Part shown: positions 1-12,990 of the stretch, piece by piece | Numbering within the stretch: position 1 is the stretch's first letter | How the letters are laid out: the number at the start of each line of letters is the position of its first letter | Source of the DNA: Septoria linicola | Taxonomy: Eukaryota; Ascomycota; Dothideomycetes; Mycosphaerellales; Mycosphaerellaceae | Length of the DNA stretch: 64,000 bases | Direction of reading: 5' to 3' | Assembly: GCA_024114885.1 (NCBI GenBank) | Contig: CP099431.1 | Span: 372,001-436,000, forward strand | Notes under the pieces: generated by a model | The model's input: only the letters and a program-made list of their open reading frames with translations | Told to the model about the DNA's origin: nothing | The model's database searches: none | Translations under genes and position numbers: made by a program

Positions 1-1592
1 TATAGATATCGTAGAGTTAGAGCTTAGCTTAGAGACTATTATCGATAACCTTACTAAGTTATATACTAAATCGTAGCTTCCTAGAGCTTATTCTAGCTAT
101 TATAGTTATACTAGATTTCTCGTAGATAGACTACGCTTTAAAGGCTTTATACTAACTCTCTCTAGTAAATACTCTAAAACGAGCTAGTACTAGAAACTAG
201 AGATTAGAGTAGAGTTAACTAAGGTAGCGACTAGTCCGCGTTACTAGCTCTATAGAGTATACTTTAAGAAGCCTAGTTCTTAAGGCTTAGTATTAAAGAG
301 TATTACCTCGACTATATAACTAATCGACTATCTATATAATCTAGCTTTTAGTAAAGGTTACTACTAGACGCGAGATAGTAAGTATACGCTACTAGTAGTA
401 GGTATAGGTTATAAACGAAAGGCTAAAACTAATAGAGATATACGGGCCTCTTTCGCTACTAAATAATAACGCGTAGATAACTATACTATCTTTAATCGAA
501 TTAGCTAGTAGAAGGTATATCTCGAGTAGAAGATAGGCGACGATTAATGACTTTATAATACTACCTTAAAGCGATTACGCTAGCTTCTTAGCTTCTAAAA
601 CTAATATATTTTAGACCTCGTATCTTAGAACTATATAACCTACTAGCGTTAGTTAATAAAGCTATTTACTAGCTTAAAACTAGCTATCTAACGCTTTATA
701 AGTAAGGTATAGAGCGACGTTATCGTATCCTTTAATAGTTAGAAGTCTAATAACGAGCTAGAGTTAATAGGGATATTCGGACACTTTATCGATAAATATA
801 GTTATAATCGTATAGTAATACTAGGCTTACGTAATATGTTTAGCTCGCACGATTTATTAGACATTATAGATACTATACTAGAGGTTATCTACGAATACGA
901 TATTAAGAAGAAGGTTAAATACTTTATATCTAATAACGTAAATAGTAACGATAAGGTATACTAATTACTTACTACCTTACTCGGCCTTAATCTACTTAAA
1001 TATAGACTATACTATACTATATATATTATTAATTTAGTCTATAAAGCTATCCTTTATAGTATCGATATTAACGCGATTAATTAAGCCTACGAATTCGATA
1101 GCGATAGCGATAATATAGAGCCTTTAGATAAAGTAGAAGATAATAAAGAAGTAGCTTAATTCGAGCGCTTAATCTATATATAAAATAACCTTGAGAAACA
1201 CGTTCTTTAGTATAGGCGTAGACTACTTAGTAAACTATATAATATTATTATCTACGCGCGTAGCTTAATAATACGTCGCTAGTTCTTTAAGAGTAAGTAG
1301 AAGGAGGCTAATCCGGATATAGTAATACTAGAGCTTATTTTAAATAGTAGTATAAGGTAGAATAGCGATTACGATATAATAGAGCGAGCTCTTAAGCTTA
1401 AAGACGCGTTAGAGCTATATTAGGCTTACTTTCGCGAGGTAGACGATAAGCTACTAGCCGCTAAAGATTACCTTAATAGTAACGACTAGTATAAGCTCTA
1501 AGAGCTCTATTTATTACTTAATCTAATAAAGGAAGCGTTAATAGGTTTATAGATAGATAGTATATATATCTATAGCTTATTATAGTAGTTAC
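1..1592 (+). pseudogene. hAT transposase, N-terminal and central part (element D, first fragment)
   Basis: Reading stops through, 780-1590 gives hAT-type protein: a stretch like ILGLRNMFSSHDLLDII followed by VIYEYDIKKKVKYFI and a block corresponding to the family's DNASNN box, here SNNVNSND with the catalytic Asp position mutated to Asn (GAT to AAT, a RIP-type change). Further on, IIERALKLKDALELY matches the region after the family's RWNSTY motif. In hAT elements this enzyme is a DDE-type nuclear transposase acting at terminal inverted repeats. The left end and zinc-finger domain lie outside the window or cannot be read (1-780 has weak open stretches only). The gene is broken at 1592 by Gypsy A and resumes at 35028. 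It carries many TAG/TAA stops and is not functional. Confidence 0.8.
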
Positions 1593-1872
1593 TAATAGAT
1601 AATAACTACTCTAATACTAACCTCCTAGGTAGGTATAAGAGTAGTCGCTATAGAACAAGACCTGTTCGGATAGTAATAGTCTTATAATACGTTAATTAAA
1701 TAGTAGTAACGAGCTTAAAATAGTAGCCCTAGGACTAAGAGCCTTATACTAGGACCGTAGGACATTAAATTAATCAAGTAGAGTAAATATTACTATCTTA
1801 GAAACGAGCTACTACCTTACTTTTATACTAAAACTACTAAGTACGGTATGTAGGTAGGCCTTTACTTTACTA
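1593..1872 (-). repeat. 3' LTR of Gypsy A
   Basis: This is one of five copies of the same 279-280-bp repeat in the window (others at 13944, 25209, 34744 and 48484). It begins TAATAGATAATAAC and ends CCTTACTA on the plus strand. Differences between copies are almost all C/T or G/A. Confidence 0.92.
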
Positions 1873-1873
1873 A

Positions 1874-1886
1874 TCCTCCCTTCCTT
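1874..1886 (-). other. Polypurine tract of Gypsy A
   Basis: On the minus strand this reads AAGGAAGGGAGGA immediately upstream of the left LTR. It is the position where plus-strand DNA synthesis is primed in LTR elements, and it fixes the element's orientation. Equivalent tracts lie at 14224-14236 (B) and 48765-48776 (E, one RIP-type change). Confidence 0.75.
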
Positions 1887-1989
1887 AGTATCTAACTAGA
1901 TACCTAACTACCTATAGATCTTACTTAGAATTACTTAAAACTAGCTAGTTATTCTATTAAAGTCTATTAAACTTTCAATTAGAGGCCTA

Positions 1990-4900
1990 TTAAATAGTTA
2001 CCTTTTCTAGCGATAACTACTAAAAACACCTTCTTAGATCCGATTATTATTCGCTAGCTACTACTCTTCTACTATATCCTTAGAGATCTCCTTAGGAATA
2101 GCCTCTCTCTTCTTCGACGCTAATACTTCTAAGTTACTATCTACGCTTATAAAGCTAGCTTCGCTAAATATATACTCTTTAATATCTATAGCTATAGTAT
2201 AGGCGGTATTAAATTAAGCTTTAGCCGTAGTCTACTATTTAGCTATATAGACCTTAAACTCCTCCTTACTTATACTAAAGAGCTTCTTTATTTCTATACT
2301 TACTACCTAATCCGCCTATAGAACTTAGCCTACTAAGATATCGGAAATCGGGCCTAGGCTAGTTAATAGTATCTCTATAGCGAAAGGCTTTATCGCTCGT
2401 ATAGGGTATATAGTACTAGAAGCTATAAAGGGTATCCGCTCGTAGTAGAGATATACGTTATAGATCGTAGGAACGTTAACGTAATTACTATTAGGTAGCT
2501 TATCTAATATACGACTATTAGAGTAGGCTAGAAATACTATCGGAATTATATAATACTCTTCGCCTATATAAGTATACTACTAAGAGATATAGGAGTGCGA
2601 AATAACTAGCGAGCCTATATTAGTATAAGGATTCTTCTAACTAAGCTTAAGATTAGCTTTTATTTCGTTAGTAATTACTAGAGGTATAGTCTCGACGAAA
2701 CCTATACTATAGCTTTACTTATTAGCGATAATACGCCTCGCTAGCTACTTTGCCTCCTTAAGGTTAAAGAGCTCGTTACTAATTATGTCTAAGGTTAGTA
2801 AAAGTCGTCCTCTATCGCTAGTATCGTCTAGAGAGATCGTAAATTAAACCTAATTAAGCCTCTTCTCCTTAAGTAGTATATTCTCGTTTAAGGCGATATA
2901 CTAGAAGCCGTTAAAGTAGTTAGAACTAGCCTTATCGTCGAAGATATAAAAGGTAGTAGATAGGTAGGCTACGTACTTAATAGTCGTATACGGAGTAGTA
3001 ACTAGCTAGTATAGCTATAGTAAAGGATATTAGCGAAGAAGTTATTAGGATAGCGAGTACTATATACTACGAGACTAACTATACTAACTAATAGCTATAT
3101 TATACTATCGATATACTATAAACTTATACCGTATAGCTTCGAGTAAAGAGTCTAGGATCTAAAATAGGCCTCTAGTAGAAGGAGAACAAAAGAGGAAGCT
3201 ATAATCGGTCTAGGTACTCTTATTACTATTATAGTCTAAGAGCTCCTAAGCCCTCTAATAGACGTTAGAAGTAACCTTTAAGTCTACTTCGGTTACTACG
3301 AACTAAAAGGGTCCGAGATAGCTTCCTCCTACCTTACGTATTAGAGCGTTAATATCGTCCTCTAGTTCCTAAGTATTAGTACCTTTCTTACTACGACGAG
3401 AGCGTCCTACTAGCTTAGGGAAGAAAGTATTCGCTTCTAGCTTAAACTACGTCCGGTTTTAAGCGTTCTAGGCGATAAGGGCTTAGAGATCAGCTATACT
3501 ACCTATCTAAACAATATACTAGTAGAGGGTATACGTTACGTTAGCTGTCTTCGATAGCTTCAAACCTATAGTATTACCTATCTTAGTTATATATTCTTTA
3601 TAAAGAGGCTAGCTAAGATATAGAAGAATATTAATTAAAGCGTAGCTCTTAGCTACTTTCTTTTTCTCCTAGACATTATCGACTTCTTTAAGAGCTCTAC
3701 TAACGATTATATAGTAGTAGACTTTAGAGGTAATACTATCCTTTATATAAGCCTAGTAATATAGATTAGGCTCCGAGTCGCTCTCTAGCTTAATTCTACT
3801 ATTATCTTCTAGTACGATTAGCGATAAGCGTTACGGACCTAGTAGCGGCTCCGTCGTAGATAGTACTTAGTCTTATATAGGATCGCTATTACCTAAAATA
3901 CTTAGTATAGGAGAAGTTTCGATCGAGTTAATAATAGTTTCTCTAGCGCGAATTCTAGTAAGCCTTCTACTCTTATAAAGGACGAGCGTAGGCTTCTTCG
4001 TAGAGCTTAGCGTTAACTTCTCTAACTAAGCTTTTAGCCTCTATATAGTACTAGGCGATATAGAATCTCTAAGACGAGGCTCTAAAATCGTAAGTAAATT
4101 ATCTTCTCCTTCTCTTTCTTAACTAGAGTTTCGAGTAGGACTAGATAAGAATAGGCTCTTAGGCGTAGAAGAAGAGAGTTGTCTATTAGATCTTAGATTT
4201 CTAGAAGGAGGTAATAGTCTATAGGATATCGAGGGCTGTCTTTCTACTACTAGGAATACGTAAGTCGGTTCTTCGAAGGTCTCTCCTTTACGCTCTCCTT
4301 TAGTAAGCTTGACTATAAATCTATACTAATTAAGCTTATAGCCTACCTCTAAGCGCGCTTCTCTTATCTTATAGTTAAATACGTCGATCTATAAGAGCTC
4401 TATCTTAAACTTGTTCTAGTAGCGTCTCCTATCTAAGTTCGTATTAATAAAGCCTAAGCCTTATAAGCTAGGAGTCTTCTTACTCCTCTATAGCTAAAAG
4501 TACTAGCTACGAGAGAATATATTCGCTACCTACTAATAGAAACGATCTTACTTTTACTACGCTAAGAAGACCTAGTCTTTAGGCTCGCTCTCTTTAAAGA
4601 CGCCTTTATACTTATTTAACTATTAACGAAGGTTCCTAAGTATCTCTTTATTATATAAGACTTAGTTAAGGAAGAGGAAGTTCTACTCGTACCTAAACTC
4701 TATACGTAGCTACTACTAAATTAAGTTTCTCCCCTTTACTAAGTCTTAGCCTTCTTAGCGTATCTTCTTTATATTATCGCGCTTTACGCTCTACGCGTTA
4801 AGGTACTTTAGTAAAATCTTAGCTAAGAGGCGTTTAAAGAAGTTAAATATACTAATCTTTATTCCGTCGTTCGTTTCCTTAACTTACTTAAGTATTAAGT

Positions 4901-5560
4901 CGATACTCTCCTTCTATTCTTATAGCGTTTCTAGCGATAGGATAGCTTTAGTAGCGTTATCAAGGTTTGTTATACTAGTAAGAGATCCGCTTAAGGCCTA
5001 GAAACTAACGAGAGAGTCTTACGATTAGTATAAGCAAGCGCTATACCTTATATAGAACTTAAAGAAGCTATTTTTCGTCTCTTCTTTAGAGAATCTTATC
5101 TAGGTAGTTCTTATATTAGACTTCGAATAGGCAAGGTAGAAGGTAAAAGCGCTAGTCTTAATAAGCGTTTAGGCGTCAAAGAACGCTAGAAAGGGGAAGT
5201 CTTGTTCTTTATACGCGATAGAGAAAGAGAATATCTTTAATTAGTCGTATTAGTAGCTTAGAGCGATATAAAGCGTGTAACTAGTAACGAGTAACTTAAA
5301 TAGCGAGGAGGGTTAGGCGCGTAACTAGTTATAGAGTTTTCTATTATATTAGTTACCGCTTACGTATATAAATAGCTATATAGCGTTACTAGGTAGTAAC
5401 GAAAGATAAGAATCGAACTTAATAGAAGTAAGGCTCTATAGTAACTAGTTAATAGTTAATAAGGAAGAAGAGATCGTTTAGAGCGTAAAAGTAGTCTAAT
5501 TATATACCTTATCGTAGTAGCGTAACTACTACTAGGATTAGAGGTCTATACGTAGAGCTT
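1990..5560 (-). pseudogene. Extra 3' open region of Gypsy A, function unknown
   Basis: Downstream of the integrase, a long minus-strand reading frame can be followed with stops read through for about 3.6 kb, ending near 1990. Readable pieces include KRDNIKKIR, FEEPTYVFLVVERQPSISYR, a Ser/Pro/Arg-rich segment, and near the end EEFKVYIAKQQTTAKAQFNTAYT (shown here in part only as a landmark) followed by a Lys/Glu-rich stretch. I recognise no RT, protease, chromodomain or envelope motif and no clear transmembrane segment. Position after pol is that of an env-like or accessory ORF3 in some Gypsy lineages, but this is position only. Copy E retains the full region; copy B lacks the part matching about 2135-3735. 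Confidence 0.5.
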
Positions 5561-6640
5561 AGTTACGTAAGGTTTTAGTTATTATTTAAAAAGATAACTA
5601 AAAGTTTACTTTACCTTAACGCTTCTATAGCCGTCGTATACTACTAACGCTACTACTAACTATCGTAGTATACGCCTTACTATCGCTAACGAGGACTAAG
5701 ACTTAGATATCGTCGTCGTTACTTCTACTAACTTAAAAGAGCCTTATTTTTTATATACCTAGTCGACTTACTAGATCGCGCTTTCTATATCGTAAGAGAC
5801 CGCTAGCGCTATAATTAATAGCTAGAAAGGAGCTATTAGAGCCGTTATTACTAAGGATTTAAGCTTCTCTACCTTTATATAGGCTAAAAACCTTAAACTT
5901 TAAGAATTCTCTATTAGAAACTAATATTTTTAGCGATTCCTTTAGTTAGGCGAAAATTAGTAGTAAAAAGATCTTTAGAATAGATAATCCTTATCTTACT
6001 TTACTAATTAGTAATAGAAAAAAGCTCTAGGAAGATAGATCGTAGTACTAACTTTAGGAATCGCTAGTAGAAAAGAGTTTTAGAATTATAGGTCTAGCTT
6101 AGACTTTAAGACCTAGTAGTAGAAAGTAGCTTAGGATAGCTGACTTTTATAGTAATAGTAGGCTCGAGACTTAGAAAAAGGAGTAGGATAGTAGGTTAAC
6201 TAGTAGATATAGAATCTATATTTAAAAGTTAAGCTTAGAAGAGTAACTAGCTATATAGATACTTATCTTAGCTATAGAAAATAGCGTCGAGATAGTTAGG
6301 ATTAGCTACATTTCTACTAATCTAGTAAAAGAGGAGCTCGGGAAGCTCCGATTAGAGCTTAATAGTAGCTTTAGAACTAAAAGAAGAGCTTAGGAAGGTT
6401 AGATTAGAGCTCGATAGTAGCTCTAGGAATAAAAGAAGCGCTTAGAATAGTATAGACTTAGGAAGATTAGCTCTTTTATAGTAGAGGCTAGGCTTTAGTA
6501 GCTAGATCTTAGCTTATACTCCTAACTAAGTATCGCCTATCGAATTTCTAAGTCTTTAGCTCTACTAGGCTAGCTTTAGCCTTTAGCTTACTAAGTCTTT
6601 TATTTCTTCTTTAAGCTCCGTTAGTAGCTAGCGTATATAA
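5561..6640 (-). other. Spacer between pol and the extra 3' ORF in Gypsy A, with palindrome and 52-bp repeats
   Basis: No convincing coding frame is visible. It holds an imperfect palindrome at about 5577-5599 (arms of the type AGTTATC / GATAACT) also present in the leader of the same element, and a two-unit 52-bp tandem repeat starting at 6341 and 6393. Confidence 0.45.
6341..6444. repeat. 52-bp tandem repeat, two units
   Basis: Units begin GGAAGCTCCG (6341) and GGAAGGTTAG (6393) and share the core ATTAGAGCT..ATAGTAGCT. Copy B has two units (about 17094-17197). Copy E has an expanded form with extra material (about 59535-59747). The 52-bp period is not a multiple of three, so the repeat is unlikely to be coding. 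Confidence 0.7.
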
Positions 6641-8440
6641 CTCTCTCTTTCTTCTTAAGTTATTACTAATAGCTTACTAATAAAGATCTATAGATACTTA
6701 TACCTAGGTAGAAGGCCTAGTTCTATAACCTTCTCTATTAGTAGTAGTACTTCTTCTAGTTTAACCTAATCTAGAACTAGCTTTAGGTTTTCTTATAAAA
6801 AGGTATATTTCTTAAGGTCTATCCTTTTATAGATATACTTACGTTTTAAGCTATCTAGTTCCTTAAGCTTATATAATATACCTCTCTATAATACTTTAGA
6901 TACTCTAAAAGAGCCTTTCTACCTAAACGTAAGCTTATAGAAGAAGCTAGTTTTTAACTTAGAGTAGTATACTAATACGAGATCTCTCTTCTTTAGTATA
7001 GTAAGGTCTATATAGCGATGTTTATCGAAGTACGCCTTATTCTACTCTTAGAGACGCTATTAACGTAGTCGTCCTTCTTCTATAGTCGTTTCTATAGCTT
7101 CTAGGGCTTAAGCTCGAATTATAAGAAGCTCCGCTCTAGTCTTAACCTTGTCCTAGTCTATAATCTAGAAGGTACGGTATTCTAGCTCGATTAGTAGTAC
7201 TACGTCACGTCTAATTATTACTTCTAATAGCGTTAGGCTAGTAGTAGAGACTATTATCGTTCTCTCTACCTATAGAACTACTAGAATATAGTTACGAATT
7301 ATATAAAGGCCGCTATTAGAGAGCTTTAAGTAAGCGTCTAATATTGTCTTATAGCCGACTTTAACGATAGCGTTAGACTAAGAGTAGTATAGCGAAATAT
7401 TAATACGTTTAATACTATACGATAGTAGTAGCTTCTCTACGTTACTAAGGTTAGTCTTATAGTTGTCGAGGATAACTTCTATAGCGGTACTCTACTAGTA
7501 AAAGATCTCTTTCTATATAAACCTTACTATCTATACTAAGGAGATACTCTTTACTAGGTACTAGAATATACGTACTTCTAGCTAGCGCGATAGAGATTCG
7601 CGTATAACTATTAACGAATAGTTCTTTAAGATATATAAGCCGTCGATATACTACCTCTAGCCGACCGTAACTTAGAGTAGGATTTATAGCTCTCTAGGTA
7701 CCTATCTCTTATACCGAAGACTATAAATAGTATATTACCGAATAGCGAGCGAGATTTAAGCTTAAACTCTATCCTACTACTATCGTTTCTAGATAAGATT
7801 ATACGTCTATTTAGCGCTACGATAACCGTTCTTATAATAGTATACCTTAATAATACGAGCTCGCGCTTTAGGTTTATTAATAACTCGCTATAAGGGTCTA
7901 GCTACTCGCTCTTAGCGCTAGAGCTAGTTATTCTTAATATAAAATAGCCGATACTTCTTCCTTAACTACTTATACTCGTTATTAGAAACTCTCTTAGGTC
8001 TTTATATTCGTATAAGTATAAAAGCGATATTTATTAACTCCTAAGAGTAGATTCTATTAATCGTAAGTAGCTCGCTCTAAATTACCTATATAGAGAAAGC
8101 GTTAACGTAGAAGGTATCGAAGAATTACTCGTTAATTATTAGATCTACGTCTTCTTCCTATTCTATAGCCTTTATATCTTTAAGCATAATAGGCTTCCTC
8201 GATAACGAATCTAGAGCTATATACTTCTTACTAGGAACATATATAACGTTAAAGTCGAAGAGATAGATCTATACTAGCTAGCGCGTTATTACTATATTTA
8301 GTAAATTAGAGGTAGCCTTATTAAGCTAGTAAACGAGAGTATTTATATTAATCTCTAGTTAGAAGTATACTCCGAATAGCTATAGTTTTAGCTTCTTTAA
8401 TACCTTTAGTATACTAAGGTATTCGCGTTTTCTAGTATTA
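6641..8440 (-). pseudogene. Gypsy A pol, C-terminal part: end of RNase H and integrase
   Basis: Minus-strand translation with stops read through shows, from 8440 down, the last part of RNase H (LVYQLNKATSNLLN, then YIALDSLSRKP, matching the family's NxxADxLSR motif), then integrase sequence. Near 6950-7050 KKRDLVLVYYSKLKTS and GSFRVSKVL match the C-terminal integrase consensus (GDLVLL..., GPYRV). In a live element integrase would insert the cDNA in the nucleus. The frame has many TAG/TAA stops. The upstream half of pol lies across the hAT C insertion, at 28714-30350. Confidence 0.8.
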
Positions 8441-8442
8441 AT

Positions 8443-8460
8443 TTAGACGTCGGAATAGGT
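8443..8460. repeat. Left terminal inverted repeat of hAT C
   Basis: 18 bp, exact inverse complement of 28696-28713. A first base pair TA could derive by RIP from the CA start typical of hAT termini. Confidence 0.85.
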
Positions 8461-8820
8461 AGGCCGAAACGAGTTAGTATATAGGTTAGGCTAGGTCTTA
8501 GCCTACCTATAGAAGATAGTAATAGGTATAGTACAAATACCTACTCTATACTTAGATAGGTTAGGCGAACAAAAAATAGGTATAATATAGGTTTTAAGTA
8601 TAACTACGAAGAAGAATTATTCTAGTTAGTATCGACTATAAAAGGAAGTATATAATAGAGTAGTAAAGACAGAGAGAGAGATAATAGTAATAAGCGGAAT
8701 AGATAGGCTAATCTGACGTCGACTTAAGTTTATAATATATATAGTTAGTAGACGTAGTCGGTAGCTACGTTCTAGCTCTTAAAGCTTCTCTATAGAGCGT
8801 ATTACGCTTTCGCGTACTTC
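8461..8820. other. Left subterminal region of hAT C, non-coding
   Basis: It holds several copies of a short TAGGTTAGGC-like motif (about 8481-8500, 8547-8575) mirrored as CTAACCTAT in the right subterminal region. Such subterminal repeats are transposase-binding sites in known hAT elements; here that role is inferred. A copy of the TAGTCGG motif lies at 8752-8763. No gene is seen. Confidence 0.5.
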
Positions 8821-8824
8821 GACG

Positions 8825-11062
8825 TTATGATTTATCTACCTTTATAACCTCTTTATTATCGCTAATACTATTAAACTTTAAAAGAGCCTTGATTTCGTTT
8901 TTAACCTCCTTGTTCTACTCCTCGACTATCTCTATCTAATTACGAGTAAGTTCTAAATTAGGATAAAGAGTAGATACTTCTATAGTAAGTACTACTCTTA
9001 TATTATACTTATAATCGCGATATCGATATCGTAATAGTATAATATACGTAAAGGTATCTAGATTATATATCCGATTATAGTAGTTCTAATAACGTATAAT
9101 ACTAAAATCTCGTTCGTATCTAGTACCTACTACTAGAATATATAGAATATCCTAGGCTATTTTCGATATAGTAGGGAATATATTAGTAAGAGCTAGCTAT
9201 ATATCTATAGGATCTATTCCTTCTATATATAAGAAGTCTACTTTCCGATAGCGCTCTAGTTCGTTATTAGGCTCGACTAAGAGGGCTACGTCTAGTACTA
9301 GTTAAGCTTTATTATCGTCGCTATCGATCTCTATAGCGAAGGAGGTTAAGAAGCTTTATATACCTCGAGGCTACTATTTCGAAGCTTATATAGTACTCGA
9401 TAAAGCTTTATAATACTTTAACTACTCTACGCGTAATTTGCTCTAGTAGAGATCTTCTAAACTATCGTTATTAAAAGCGCCTCGCTTCTAGAATATACTC
9501 TTAATCGTAGAGCATAGTAGTACTACTATACCGTAGTAGTTCCTAAACCGTTACTAGGTCCGTTAGTAATATTAAAAGAGCTTAGTATACGCTTTGTCTA
9601 GTACCTTATAGAGTAAGACCTTCTAAGCCCCTTTCTTATACTTAAGTTTCTTATCTACTTTATCTAAAATATCGAAAAGAGAGTTATAGTAGCTAAGGAC
9701 TAGATAGAGGCTAGGGCCCTTTATCGTACTAACGTAGGTAGTAGCCTAAGCGAAGAGTATAGTTAGAGACGTAAGGTATTCTAACCGTTACTAGTCGGTA
9801 TTAGATAGTATAAGTGTTAGTAGCAACTAACGCTTAATAAATTTATCGATAAAGTCGCGTAGTCGACTAAAGCGAGATAGTATTATCGTAGTCGAGCTCT
9901 AATAGGTCCTTACGTCTTATATTACTCGTAGTAGTCTCGTTATAGGATACTTTTACTAGCGTACGTAAGCCTTCGGATAGGGATATAGATTCTTTAGACG
10001 CTCCTTTTAGAGATCTATAAAGCTCTCGAAACGCTAAGAACTAGAGTTTACCTATACTATAAACCTATAGACCTAGGACGATTAATAAGCGCTAACTATA
10101 CTTACCGACTACGATCGTCGACTATAACTATAATATACTTTAAATAAAAGTTTAGGTAGTCCTTTAAGAGAAGCTACTATATTAGTCTTTAAAAACCTTT
10201 CTAGAGCTTATTAATCTTTCTTATTATCCTAAAACTCTTATAGATCGTTAATTAGTATTATTTATAGTTATATAAAAAAGGCCTTTATAGTAAGCTATAT
10301 TACGTAAGTAAAATATAGAAACCGTTCTAGAATTATAGCTAGCGTAGTAGGCTTAATAGCTTTAATATTAGAGAAGAGATTTACCTCGTCTAGTTAAATA
10401 TCTAGTACTACTAGCTCTACGAGCTCTTCGATCGAAATAGAAGGCTTTATAATTTTCACGCTATACTCTATTAAGTAAAGGCCGATAGCCTTAATACTAG
10501 CTTACGTTAGTACTAATCGAATAGATACTAGTAAGACGTATATAGACCTATAGAGTATACTATTGTTTCTAGCGTTATCGTATATAAGAGCGATTAGTTA
10601 GTCTCTAAGGCTAAACCTTTATAATATATTAAAGAGTAATTTCGAAAGTCGCTCTCTAGTATATCTACTAGTAATATAGAGAAAGTCTAATATCGCCTTG
10701 TACTATACCTATTTAGCGTCGATCTAGTAGGTACGGATAGTAAGGAATAAAGCTTTTATACTACTAGACTACTAGCTATCGACTACGATAGTAACCTTAG
10801 AGGTTCTAGCTAGTATAGCCTTTAGATCTTCCTTAGACCTCTCTTAGACCTCTCGAAGAAGAGCCTTAATCGTCTTACTAGAGTAGAAAGGTATTTCGAG
10901 ACTAGGGTTAAGGTATATATATATATAGTAGACTATAGGATTCTTGAAGAAATTAAGTAGTAGGCTATATACTACGATTATTTACGTAGATACTATAGAG
11001 AAGTTATTAATACTTAGGTCTAGGTCGCTAAGGTAACTCTTACGATTTCGAGCCTAACTATA
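8825..11062 (-). pseudogene. hAT family transposase of element C
   Basis: Read on the minus strand with stops treated as RIPed codons. Starting about 10950: LNPSLEIPFYSSKTIKALL, then KVTIVVDSWQSS at about 10790 (the first catalytic Asp in the LTLDxW-type motif), SRYTRERLSKLLFNIL (family HxGE region) and LIALIYDNARNNS (second Asp in the CDNASNN motif). Farther down, KIAQDILYIPVVGTRYERDFS near 9120-9165 matches the C-terminal dimerisation region (ALDILSVPATS..ERVFS). The last frame ends with a TAA at 8825-8827. A DDE transposase that cuts and joins at the element's inverted repeats. Length and domain order suit a complete C-terminal two thirds; the BED zinc finger was not located. A probable intron with the TAGTCGG motif lies just upstream (11063-11110). 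Confidence 0.8.
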
Positions 11063-11112
11063 TAAGCTTAATAACGTAGTCGGTAAACGTAGTCGGTAGG
11101 AACTTATATAAT
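11063..11112 (-). other. Probable RIPed intron carrying the TAGTCGG double motif
   Basis: On the minus strand the segment runs from ATAAGTTCC (a possible GTAAGT donor with G to A) through two CCGACTACG units to an AG before the transposase frame. It resembles the better preserved introns in the H3-like gene. Boundaries are inferred. Confidence 0.4.
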
Positions 11113-12311
11113 AGTCTTTATACTACTAGATATACTCTAGTAGTATCCTCTTTCTCTTAAATACCTATACGTACTCCTTAGTTCGAAGGTAAGAACTAAG
11201 ACTACTTATACTAATATAGAGGCCTAGATAGGCTAAAGAGGTCTCGTAACCTTAGTAGACTACTTTTAGCGAGGTATCCTTGATATTAGTCCTCTAGTCG
11301 AAAAACTTCTAGACCTAGAAGGAATAGGTACTCTTCTATTTAATAGGTATAGTCTTTTATATTCTAAACTTATACTTATAGTAACCTTATACCTCCTACT
11401 ATCGTCGTATATACTAGTCTCTAAAGTCCGTTTTATACTCTTTCTACTATAGATATACTCTATTTACTTAAGTCTAGTCTAGAGAAGACGTAGGTATATT
11501 AATTAGAATTTTAGAAGTAGTAGGTAGTCTACTATAGCTCCGCTCTAATACTATATATCGTAGCGTAAAGGGTACTATCGGACTAGATTCGAATTATAAA
11601 GAGTCTCTAAAAACGCTATCTTAATATCGTTATCTTAGTCGAGTACTAGATCTAAGTCCTCTAGTAGCTAGTGATAGATTTCGCTATAAAGATAGCGTGT
11701 TTATAGGTAGTAGTATTAAAACTAGAAGAGTTAAAGAAGATAAAGGTAGACTAAATTATAAAAGTAAGAAAGAGAGGAGCTCTAGACTATCTATAAAACA
11801 CGCTATAACTTTACCCTAGTACGACGTCTATAGTAGTTCTTACCTATAGAGAAGCCTAAATTATACTAATTAGACGTAGTAAAGCCTCTTGTCCGCTAAC
11901 GATAGACTAGTTAAGAACTCGGTACTAATCTCTAGATTAAGTACGCTAGGATCTATTAGATCTGTAATAATAGACGAAAAGCTAATACTAGCCTACTCGC
12001 TCTTAAATCTAGCTTGAACTAGACTCTCGACTATAGCTTCGAGCAAAGTCTCTTCCTTATCAAGTATATATTGTTTGTTAAATATACTATAGGTAAGCTT
12101 CGCGTTTTGTCTCTACTATATAGACATAGTAGGTATAGAGAATCCGTAGGTATTCTAATCGTAGTTAGTAGGAATTAGCTATCTAAGATACTCGATAAGG
12201 ATTAAGAAGTAATTAACGAAGGAGAGCTTCTAGCTAAGAACATTACGTAGTATAGCCTAGTATTCTATCTAAAAGATATCGTAAGGTATAGGTAAAACGC
12301 TATTAGTAATA

Positions 12312-12360
12312 TACGACTATAGTTAATTAGTATATAGTCGGCAAATATAGTCGGCGCTTA
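12312..12360 (-). other. Probable intron with TAGTCGG double motif
   Basis: On the minus strand it contains CCGACTATATTTGCCGACTA followed by a branch-like TACTAAT and an acceptor ACTATAG. The donor is not clear because of RIP. Confidence 0.45.
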
Positions 12361-12914
12361 AGATAGCTAGTAGATATACCTTAACTTAGGCTTCTAGTAC
12401 TAATATCTAAAGTAAGATAGCTAGACCTCGAAGCCGTAGTATCGTAAAAGGGGAGCTCTATATTATATTAGTAGATAGGAGTTTCTAATAGATAGAAAGA
12501 CTTACGCTATCGCTATATACTTATATAGCTATAAGTTTATCTAGCGCCTTAATCTTAGACTAGAACTCGCCGATTACCTTATACTAGTATTAATAAGTCG
12601 CTCTACTATAGTTAGTAGAGCCTAGCGTACTAGTAGATAGCTTAATAGCGTACTTAGCCTAAATGTCCTCCTCTTAAGACAAGCTTAGTAGGTTATCGAT
12701 AATAACGTTTATAGAGTTTCTCTTTAACTTAGAAGGATCTAATAGTATCTAAACCTATATACTACTATCTTCCTTTTCGAATTCTTCTAATATACCCTCT
12801 TTTCTCTTAATCTTCTTATATAGAAGATAGAGCTCGATATACTAACCTTCTTTATCTTCCTAAGCGAGGTCTTTAGAAGATTTCTTTTCCTCTACTTTCT
12901 TAAGAGCCTTCCTC

Positions 12915-12990
12915 TTCCTATATAATATTAGCGCCGACTATATACGCCGACTACGTTTACCGACTATATATATAATAGTATAATAGAGAC
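12915..12990 (-). other. Probable intron with three TAGTCGG units
   Basis: On the minus strand three TAGTCGG units in a row (12931-12966) are followed by GCTAAT (branch-like) and TATATAG (acceptor), then a Lys-rich coding frame. It has the same layout as the H3-like gene intron at 27648-27698. Confidence 0.5.

Noticed and set aside
8481..8600. Telomere-like repeats (TTAGG words)
   Set aside because: The copies are irregular, inside a transposon end, and not in TTAGGG arrays.
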